64,000 bases of DNA. Source: CALDTK01 sp965213735 (GTDB lineage Bacteria > Bacteroidota > Bacteroidia > Chitinophagales > Saprospiraceae). The DNA lies in the NCBI GenBank assembly GCA_965213735.1, contig CBDCAB010000006.1, positions 62,001 through 126,000 of the forward strand, in the 5' to 3' direction. The position numbers and the translations under genes are program-made. This document shows, piece after piece, positions 1 to 8,100 of the stretch. Under the pieces are notes generated by a model, which made no database searches, had not been told where the DNA came from, and was given only the letters and a program-made list of their open reading frames with translations. Numbering within the stretch: the stretch's first letter is position 1; each line of letters starts with the position of its first letter.

Positions 1-2576
1 TGACCTCGATCTCCCGGCGCAAAGTCAGCGGCTTCGGTAAGTATGTACTCAACGAGTTCGGCTGGAGGAACAGCGGGAAACAACTTGTCGAGATCTTGCA
101 AGTCTTTGTAGCCCAACTGAAGGCCACTCAGCACCACCCGCTCCTGCCAGGCTAGCTCCGGCTCGAAGCGCAGCATAAACAGGTGCCGATTGCTGACCAA
201 TTTAGCCAGCGACTCTAGCACCAGCTGCCTGTCCGACTCCCGGTAGTATGGCGAGCGGAGCACCGCATTCAAGTGCCTGCCCGTTAGCTTGGGCAGTTGC
301 CTGAGCTGTTGGAGGTGCCGGTCGTAGAAAGTTTTGCCCCACTCCTTGTAGCTCGTATTGTGCTTGCGCCAGTAGTCGAGCCACTGCTCTGAGGGCTCTC
401 CGTCGGCTTCTTCAAACTGGTAGGCATAAATCTGAAACAGCATTTCTGCCACTGCTTGCGGACTTTCTTCTCTCATCAGCAAACTCATCAGATCGGGCAC
501 CAGGTCTACGTTCAGGATTGCCTCTAAGTAGTGGCTGTAGAGGTATTTTGCTTTGGGTGAAGGATCTTTTAGTCGCCACAGCAGCTCGTCCATTTGCTCT
601 AGCGTCGGTCGGGGCAGCAGGTTGATTTCGTCCTTAGCAAATTGGACGGGTGTTTCGAGGAAGTTGTCGAGTTCTTCGCCGCCATTTGCCTGGGCTTCGT
701 TGTCATTGAGCAAACGTTTGATAGCGCGGCTGATGTGCTTGTCGCCTTCACTCACCAGCAAGTCTGCAAGTCTAGCACGCAGCGCGCCGTCGAGCTCTGC
801 AAATTTGTGCAGGTAGCCATCGCTAACTCCGATGCCATCCATGCGCGCAAACAGCATTGCTTTTTTCAGGTACAGCCGCAGGTCGCTGTCACTTTCGAGC
901 ATTTGCTGCCAGTGCTTCGAGTAGGCATAGTCGAGAATGCGCCCGATGCTAAAGCCAGCTTCTTGATCGTACTGGTGCATCAAGGCCCAGTATTCTACAG
1001 CTGTCAGTTCGGTCAGTTTGAGAGAGGCAATCAGACGATTTTCCAGGGCCACTCTACGCGAAGGGTCTAGCATCAGTAGCAGGCTGTCGAGGCGTACGCT
1101 CAGGGCGGGTTCGGCATTGAAAGAGAGGCGATTGCGCACGCAGAAGGCCGTCAGTTGAGCGGTTTGCTCGAGGTGCCCATTCTTGAGCGCTGGCACTTTC
1201 GCATTCGTGCTCCGCAGCAAGTCTTTGTACTTATTCACGAGTTGCTGCACCTCCAGCGGGTCGGCCCGAGCTATGCGCTCATAGGCTTGCAGCGCCACCT
1301 CATCGTTTTCGGAATTCAAGAGGCGAAAAAGCCGCTCGAGGTTCTCGGTTTCGAGAGAATGGTCGTAGCGGTTCACGAAGCTGAGTCGGTGCTCATCATA
1401 GTCGTAGTCTTCGTAGTGTCCGGCGTAGTAGCGCACATAATTTAGCCAGGCGATTGCATCACCAGCGACATCGAGTTGATACACAAATTGTCCGGAATTA
1501 TCCGGCACCAGAACACCCAACTTAGTGAGTTTGCGCAGCAGGTACAGGTAGTGCACAGCGTGATGAGCGGTGGGCTGCGCTCTGCGTGCGGCAAGCAACT
1601 GCGTGCTGATGTAGAATAATGCGCGCGGGTGGTGCGTGTTGATGAGGTCGAGGAGTGCATTGTGTTTCACATAGTCAGGCACATCAGCTTTCGCCAAAAC
1701 CCGCCCGTAATAGTCTACCGGCTCGCGGAAGTGGTTGCGCGTAAAAGAAACCGAACTCGCATAGCCTGCTTCACGCACCCGCGCCAGCCCGCCGAGGGAA
1801 TCGACTAGGGTTTGATAGCGACTGGCCTGCTCGTCGACAGACCAACTCGCCCGAAATGGCATGTTGCACAAGCGACTCAAGTAGTACGATAAGGTTCCGT
1901 TTTGTAGAAACCCATGTTTTGCGGAAGCGAAAAGGGCCTCTGCTACCTCCACACTCGGACGCGTCATCAGCTGATCGAGGTAATGCAAAAACGCATCAGG
2001 ATTGGCCGCTAAGAGTGCACCGGCATCCGTCTGCAACAGCGCCAACAGGTAAGCCTGACCTTCAAGCAGCTGCAAGTCGGCAATCTTTTCGACCAGATCG
2101 CGCAGGTCAGTCACTGACTCGAATTCTACAGCCTGTTCGATGTACTCGATGTACTTGCGCAGGTGCATGGAGCGGTCGCTGAGTTGATAGGCATCTAGAC
2201 TCACCAACTCGTAGCGCGTCGATTGCTGCTCGATTGGCCTGCGGTAGTAAGCGCGTAGCAAAGTGCTGTAGCGGAGGCTATCGGAGTACCTATAATAGTA
2301 GTCGAGCAATTGCTGGCGACTGGCAGTGGAGACATCGATGTCGTCGTGCAATAGCGTGAGCCGTACGAGCAAATCCCGCACCTGCTGGCGCTGCTCGGGA
2401 TGATCGGCGAGCGTGGCAAGGTCGCGAAGTGCCCGCTGCTGGCCTTGTTCTGCTGCCACCTGGATCCTACCAATCAGGGTCGTAGTGTCAGCTTCGAGTT
2501 GGGCATAACCCGCCTGAGGCGATGCGCACCAGGCGATCACGAGCAGCACAGATAGCCTTGTCAAGATTCGCGACAA
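1..2576 (-). CDS. Large exported helical protein, partial (3' end outside window)
   Basis: An uninterrupted minus-strand frame runs from position 2576 off the left edge, giving at least 858 residues with no stop. No ATG is available near the start. The TTG at 2576-2574 opens a convincing signal peptide (MSRILTRLSVLLVIAWCASP, then QAGYAQ), so a TTG start is preferred; an in-frame stop lies about 11 codons upstream. The mature part is rich in Leu, Arg, Glu, Tyr and Gln and looks like helical repeats (HEAT/TPR-like) with no enzyme motif that I recognise. It lies 59 bp downstream of the lipoprotein gene ending at 2636 and is probably the last visible gene of the same operon. Function unknown. A copy of the GTTTTGGCGAAAGC motif lies inside it. 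Confidence 0.75.
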   Translation of the reverse strand, partial: MSRILTRLSVLLVIAWCASPQAGYAQLEADTTTLIGRIQVAAEQGQQRALRDLATLADHPEQRQQVRDLLVRLTLLHDDIDVSTASRQQLLDYYYRYSDSLRYSTLLRAYYRRPIEQQSTRYELVSLDAYQLSDRSMHLRKYIEYIEQAVEFESVTDLRDLVEKIADLQLLEGQAYLLALLQTDAGALLAANPDAFLHYLDQLMTRPSVEVAEALFASAKHGFLQNGTLSYYLSRLCNMPFRASWSVDEQASRYQTLVDSLGGLARVREAGYASSVSFTRNHFREPVDYYGRVLAKADVPDYVKHNALLDLINTHHPRALFYISTQLLAARRAQPTAHHAVHYLYLLRKLTKLGVLVPDNSGQFVYQLDVAGDAIAWLNYVRYYAGHYEDYDYDEHRLSFVNRYDHSLETENLERLFRLLNSENDEVALQAYERIARADPLEVQQLVNKYKDLLRSTNAKVPALKNGHLEQTAQLTAFCVRNRLSFNAEPALSVRLDSLLLMLDPSRRVALENRLIASLKLTELTAVEYWALMHQYDQEAGFSIGRILDYAYSKHWQQMLESDSDLRLYLKKAMLFARMDGIGVSDGYLHKFAELDGALRARLADLLVSEGDKHISRAIKRLLNDNEAQANGGEELDNFLETPVQFAKDEINLLPRPTLEQMDELLWRLKDPSPKAKYLYSHYLEAILNVDLVPDLMSLLMREESPQAVAEMLFQIYAYQFEEADGEPSEQWLDYWRKHNTSYKEWGKTFYDRHLQQLRQLPKLTGRHLNAVLRSPYYRESDRQLVLESLAKLVSNRHLFMLRFEPELAWQERVVLSGLQLGYKDLQDLDKLFPAVPPAELVEYILTEAADFAPGDRG
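1687..1700 (-). repeat. Dispersed motif GTTTTGGCGAAAGC, copy 1
   Basis: Exact consensus copy on the coding strand of the partial exported protein gene, read as VLAKA. Confidence 0.9.
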
Positions 2577-2635
2577 GTCAGGGGGATTAGACCTGCTATA
2601 TCTTCAAAGTCTGTGCCGGGTAGCATCAGCATAGT

Positions 2636-3712
2636 CTACTCCGCTGGCTGCAACTCCTCAGCTCGCCAAACCTGTCGATCTACTCCGAGATAAAAATTAT
2701 TATCGAGGCGATCGAGACCGAAATAAATGTCGTTTTGTAGCGGAAAATCATCATTGAGCTTCAGGGGGCGAGTTTGCACTTCCAGACTCGGAGTAATTTC
2801 ATATTGATATCCCTCAAAATCTTGCGACACAAGGTGATCGCCCAGCACCTGCACCAGCGCAATCTCGAGCACATTACCTCGCTCAAAATTGCGCCCGTCG
2901 CTACTCTGAAGCACAGCTCCAACGCCAATCTGCGTTGCATAATAATCGCCATCATACTTAAAGAAGTCGCGTACCCAAGTTGAATTATTAATTACCAGTT
3001 CAACCACTCCGCTTTCGCTCACCCGGTAGCCTCCGCGCTTGGTGGCGAGGTAGAAGTTGCCATCGAGATACTTGATATTCGACACCACCTGATCGTCTTC
3101 TAAAACACCAGGTATAGCCACCATACCTGCAAAAGTTACGGAGTCAAAGCGGGTAAAACTTGAATTATAGTCCAATTCAAAAAACATCAAGGACAAGCTT
3201 CTGGTGTCTCTCAAGATTACGGGTTGAACATATACGCGGCCATTGCTGCTGAACGCACCGATAGCGGCAGCTTTTTGCTCCACGGCCACGAGTTCGGGCG
3301 TGAGGCTGTCAATAGCAAATTCTACCGAGCCCGCACCCGTTTGTGTGAGCTGAAACTCGAGTAATTCTGCGTTGGTAGTGGTGTTGAGCGAGGCGCGGGC
3401 AAACACTAAATCATTAACTGCGGGCCTCCCGAGCGTGCGAAATAAAGGCAAAAACTGCCGCTTCTCAATTACATCTATTGTGCTGCCTGTGGGACTGGTG
3501 CGCAAGTATTCTGTCGGCGTAAACACCAGCAATTCTGTCGCCGTAGCGTGAAGCGCAATGATGCGGTTGTCGGTGGTCAGATCTGTAGCTTCCCACGCTT
3601 GCTCCTCCACGAGCACCACATCATCATCACAGGATACGCAGCGGCAGGCAGCGAGCCAACTGATCAAGACAATCAATGTCAATAGGCTGAGGCCTCTGAT
3701 AAGTTCTTGCAT
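2636..3712 (-). CDS. Predicted lipoprotein, about 358 aa, unknown function
   Basis: The start used here (Met at 3712) gives a compact signal sequence with lipobox LAAC (residues 20-23, within LISWLAACRC). A start 10 codons upstream at 3742 is also open. The mature protein has acidic DDDVVLVEE after the lipidation Cys and then beta-strand-rich sequence with repeated 'Y-hydrophobic-G/D-R-F' segments (for example KYLDGNFYLATKRGGYRVSE), which suggests a beta-propeller or similar sheet-rich fold. It lies 69 bp downstream of another lipoprotein gene on the same strand and is probably co-transcribed. I do not recognise the family. Confidence 0.7.
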   Translation of the reverse strand: MQELIRGLSLLTLIVLISWLAACRCVSCDDDVVLVEEQAWEATDLTTDNRIIALHATATELLVFTPTEYLRTSPTGSTIDVIEKRQFLPLFRTLGRPAVNDLVFARASLNTTTNAELLEFQLTQTGAGSVEFAIDSLTPELVAVEQKAAAIGAFSSNGRVYVQPVILRDTRSLSLMFFELDYNSSFTRFDSVTFAGMVAIPGVLEDDQVVSNIKYLDGNFYLATKRGGYRVSESGVVELVINNSTWVRDFFKYDGDYYATQIGVGAVLQSSDGRNFERGNVLEIALVQVLGDHLVSQDFEGYQYEITPSLEVQTRPLKLNDDFPLQNDIYFGLDRLDNNFYLGVDRQVWRAEELQPAE

Positions 3713-3781
3713 GAGTAACTGTGTACGGGCCGGAAAAGGCAAAGTTAGCGGGATTCGCTGCGGCGCGCTAGTTGTTCACTC

Positions 3782-4951
3782 TCAATTTCTGACCATACGC
3801 CCCTGTGGCAGCATCGCCTCCAGGTCCCACGCTGGAATGGCTGCTCGCAATGCATCCTGAGCCCTTGCCGCCATGGAGTCGCCAGCCGGAGCCGGTGACA
3901 CGCGCTTGTTGAGGTAGTTGATGCTCTGGCCTTTGAGAGCTTTGGAATCACCACTCACTTCGGTGCCACAGTCTTCGTAGACATACCGACCACAGGCCTC
4001 TTGCTGCCGCAGCACCCTGCCCGACTGGATATCGATTAAAGCCAAAGTTGCGCGTGCTTCGGCTCGTCGCTCCACGCAGATGGTCACAACTCTCGCTTGC
4101 ACCTTCTCCACCCGATCCTCGAAGATCGCTTTGCCGGTGCTGTCAACTCCCACCTTCACTTGCGTCACAATATCGCGCTTGTAGATATCGACAACGCGGG
4201 AGACGTTCTTAAGACCCACATCAGGACTAGCTGCGTCGAGTTCGATGAGGAGGTCAGGCTCGCGAGGGCGGTACGCATCGACTGGCGCTATGTTCACCCA
4301 GTCCTGACTCATTACACGATCAACGGCTAATCCAAGCGCATGAAGCTCATCGTGACTGGTTTGGCCGTAGGTGCGCAAGGCTACGTATACAGTTCCTCTT
4401 TGCTTAGCCTCATACCGCAACTCCACCACCTCTTTAGTATCGTCAGCGTAAAGCGTTCGCCGCTGTAGCTTCTCGTAAGCCTCACGCGCTGAGTAGCGAT
4501 CACCGAGTTTTGCGGAAGCGTACAAGTTCTTAGCCTCCCGCAACAGCTGAGCCGCTGCCTCCGACTTAGCGTGCACGAGTTGCGTCTCGTAATCAGCCTC
4601 ATTGAAATCTTCGAGTCGAATCACACGTGTGGAGCTGCTGCGAATGGCATTCACGCGTTGGCGACGCTGCTGCAACTCTTCCAACACAGTCACTGCATGC
4701 TCCCAGCGCTGCGGTGCGGTAGAGTTGTAAATCATGCTGAGCTCGCTTGCCCCCTGCCTTTGCAGCTGCTTGTAGGTGCTGGCTAGGGTTGCTCCGACGG
4801 AAGCTTTGCGGGTCGGATTGCGCTCGAGTTGATTGGCGGCGCGCTCAAATGCTTTTGCAGTTTTGCCCTGTTCAGCTAGTCGTGCAGGCGAGCAGGCTTG
4901 CGCCAAAACGAGCGCTATAACAGTGAGTATATAGTAAATTGAGCGGCGCAT
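3782..4951 (-). CDS. Predicted lipoprotein with helical N-terminal half, 389 aa
   Basis: The N-terminus MRRSIYYILTVIALVLAQAC ends in lipobox LAQAC, so the protein is probably lipidated and anchored in the envelope. Residues 25-190 are strongly helical, with TPR-like features (KAFERAANQLERNPTRKASV, later YEKLQRR). Residues 195-350 are beta-rich and hold two Cys pairs (VTICVERRAEA, EACGRYVYEDCGTE). The lipobox codons lie inside a copy of the GTTTTGGCGNAAGC oligomer (4896-4909). It is the promoter-proximal gene of the minus-strand group that continues to position 1, and it faces the giant-gene cluster across a 210-bp divergent spacer. Function unknown. Confidence 0.7.
   Translation of the reverse strand: MRRSIYYILTVIALVLAQACSPARLAEQGKTAKAFERAANQLERNPTRKASVGATLASTYKQLQRQGASELSMIYNSTAPQRWEHAVTVLEELQQRRQRVNAIRSSSTRVIRLEDFNEADYETQLVHAKSEAAAQLLREAKNLYASAKLGDRYSAREAYEKLQRRTLYADDTKEVVELRYEAKQRGTVYVALRTYGQTSHDELHALGLAVDRVMSQDWVNIAPVDAYRPREPDLLIELDAASPDVGLKNVSRVVDIYKRDIVTQVKVGVDSTGKAIFEDRVEKVQARVVTICVERRAEARATLALIDIQSGRVLRQQEACGRYVYEDCGTEVSGDSKALKGQSINYLNKRVSPAPAGDSMAARAQDALRAAIPAWDLEAMLPQGRMVRN
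4896..4909 (-). repeat. Dispersed motif, variant GTTTTGGCGCAAGC
   Basis: Loop N is C. It encodes VLAQA, part of the lipobox of the 389-aa lipoprotein. Confidence 0.85.
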
Positions 4952-5161
4952 GAGGCAAGAGAATTTGGTGCAAGTCGAAGATATTTCCTGACCGTTTGCT
5001 TACACTTAAGGGGGCGCTAAAACCCTCTTATCGGTCCGTTAAATGTCTTTGCTCCACGATTCGTCGTTTTAGCGACCTAAGCTGCTGCACTTTCCCTTAA
5101 ATCAGGGAGTTGGAATTGGCGCTGGAAAGCTTAGCTTGCCTAACCAAGGACATCTTACTCT
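4952..5161. promoter_or_regulatory. Divergent intergenic region upstream of the giant-gene cluster
   Basis: This 210-bp spacer separates the minus-strand lipoprotein operon from the plus-strand metalloprotease gene and should contain both promoters. No clean TAnnTTTG box was found. It holds a 9-bp inverted repeat, CGCTAAAAC (5015-5023) and GTTTTAGCG (5066-5074), with a 42-nt spacer. The right arm equals the first nine bases of the dispersed GTTTTRGCGNAAGC motif. Confidence 0.4.
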
Positions 5162-8100
5162 ATGAGGTCAATTGTACTGTTTGTATTTCTCGCGCTCGCC
5201 ACATCTCTTGCCGCCCAGCTTCCTAGCTTTCAATCAAGCGCATCTCGGGCAGCTCTTTCGCCCGCTTCTCTCGCCGCCGTAGGTGCTGAATTTTCCGATT
5301 TCGAGCGTGTTGACTTTGATGAGGCGCCTCTAGCTAGCTACTTACGTCAAAACCCGGGGCAAACTACCTTCGAGCTTGCACTGGGCAGTCGCGCGTGGAC
5401 TATTGACTTAGAGCCAAACGATGTTCGGACTGCCGACTATGTGCTCCGGGTAGCTGACGCCAACGGTATCCATAGCCTGCCACGCAGCGCCAATGTGACC
5501 TATAAAGGCTTTACTCGTGGACCTAAACCAGCCGAAGTCCGACTCACGGTAGCCAAAGACTTCATCTACGGAATGGTCGCCTCACAAGGCGATGCCGTCT
5601 TTTTCCAAAGTCAGTGGCTCACCGACTCGACAGCTAGGCCTGAGGCGGTACTCATCTTCACAGGCAAAGACGGCATCCTTCCCGCCGAACACGCTTGTGG
5701 CACTGATGGCGACGTGCACTCCACCCCTAGCAGCGCGGCATCTCAGCAGCGTAGCGCCGGTCACGCCCACCGTTCAGTGGGAGATTGCAAAGAAGTGCAG
5801 CTCGCTATTGCCAGCGATTTCCTCATGTACCAAGCTCACGGCAACAACGTAGCCACCCTTGAGGCGCGCAACGTCGCGGTGATGAACAACGTCAACTCCG
5901 ACTACTCGGGCAGCTTCGCAGATGACTACATCTTCACCGTCACCGAGCAGTTTGTATCCACTTGCAGCTCCTGCGATCCATGGACCAGCAGTACCAACTC
6001 CGGCACACTCCTCGATGCCTTCACCAGTTGGGGCCCTGGAGGATTTTCGGGTACACACGATCTTGGTCAGCTGTGGACCAATCGCGACTTCAACGGAAGC
6101 ACTATCGGCGTTGCCTGGCTAGGAGCCGTCTGTACCAGCTCGCGCTATCATATCCTGCAAGACTTCTCTAGCAACCCTGACCTAACTCGCGTGCTGGTGA
6201 GTCACGAAATTGGCCACAACTTCGACTGCGACCACGACGCGAGTGGTTCGCCATTTATCATGGCGCCGTCGGTGCAGTTCACGAGCACCTGGAGTAGCGC
6301 ATCAATTACACGCGTCAATACTTATGGTCCCACGCGTAGCTGCCTGAGCACTATCTCTTGCAGCGGTGGCGGTAATACTCCACCAATTGCTGGTTTTGGT
6401 GGTGGGCCATTCACCATTTGCGAAACCCAATCGGTCACGTTCGTCGATCAAAGTACTTCGGCCACCAGCTACTCCTGGTCCTTTCCAGGCGGAACTCCCT
6501 CCACCTCCAGCGATCCCACTCCTACGGTGACCTACAGCACTGCTGGATTGTACGATGTCACGCTGACTGTCACCAATGCCCTTGGCACCGACACCAAGAC
6601 AGAGACGAATTATGTATCTGTTAGTCCACTTCCGACAGTCGGATTCACGTCTGCAATTACAGGTCCGCTCCAGGTATCATTTACCAATGTTACCACCAAT
6701 GCCACCAACTTTCAGTGGAGTTTTGGTGATGGCGCCACTTCTACCAGCGCCAATCCCGTACATACCTATTCCACGGGCGGAAGCTACAACGTCATCTTGA
6801 CCGCCTTTAACAGCTGCGGGAGTGCTACGACTACGCAAATCATTACGGTGCTGGTGCCGCCAGTAGCGGACTTTACGGCCAATGTGACGAGTGGTTGTGC
6901 TCCGCTGTCGGTACAGTTTACCAACCAGAGTACCGGACCAATCAGTGGCTATACCTGGAGCTTTCCTGGTGGTTCACCATCTTCGAGTACGACTTTACAT
7001 CCAAGTGTTATTTACACGCAGCCCGGTGTATACGACGTCACCCTCACTGTAGGAAACCAATCTGGCTCTGACAGTAAGGTGGAGACCGGCTTCATCATTG
7101 TTGATCCGGATCCGGTGGCAGGTTTTAGCGAAAGCGTAACAGGCAGTACCGTCAGCGTAACCAGCACTGCGACCAACGCTACCACCGTTATGTACGATTT
7201 TGGCGATGGCACTACCAGCAACCTGCCAAATGATACGCATACGTATAGCTCAGGCGGTACTTACCAGATTACACAGACCGTGACTGGCATCTGCGGCACG
7301 GCGACCACCTCCACGACCATTACCATTAATTCTGCACCTGTACCATCATTTACTGTCACTGGCGGTGAGTGCTTGGGCGATGCGATTACGATTACTTCGA
7401 CCTCGAGCGGCAACCCTAGCAGCTTCAACTATACGGTGACCCAACCGAATGGCTCGCTGCTCACCTCGACCAACAACCCGTACACCTTTACAGCTACGCA
7501 GCGCGGGAGCTATGATGTGGCACTCACGGTAGCCAACTCTACGGGGCAGGCGAGTACGAATGTAGTCGATGCGTTTAGCATTCTCGAAGCACCGACTGTC
7601 AATTTCTCTACCACAATCTCCGGGCAGACGGTTGCCTTCAGCGGCTTCGTATCCACAGTAGCAGCCTCAGGTGCTAGCTATGTTTGGGACTTCGGTGACG
7701 GTAATACGGGCACTGGCATGAGCCCAACACACACCTATGCGAGCAGTGGAAGTTTTCAGGTAACGCTAGATGTATTCAATGGCTGTGAATCTGCCTCGAG
7801 CACACAGACAGTGACGGTGGGTAGTGCTCCGACTGCGACGATTACGGCCAGCAGCAGCGCTACAAGCTTGTGTCCTGGTGATGCCATTACCTATACCGCG
7901 AATGTCTCGGGCAATGCGACTTCCATTACCTGGAGCTTACCTGGTTCTAACCAACCTACACCCACCGGGATGCAGGTGACGGCGGTATATCCAGCGGCAG
8001 GCAGTTTTGGCGTAAGCGTACAGGTTTGCAACAGCATTGGCTGCAATACGCAGGTGCTGGCAGGTGGTGTGACAGTCAATGTAGAGGCGGATGCAGATTT

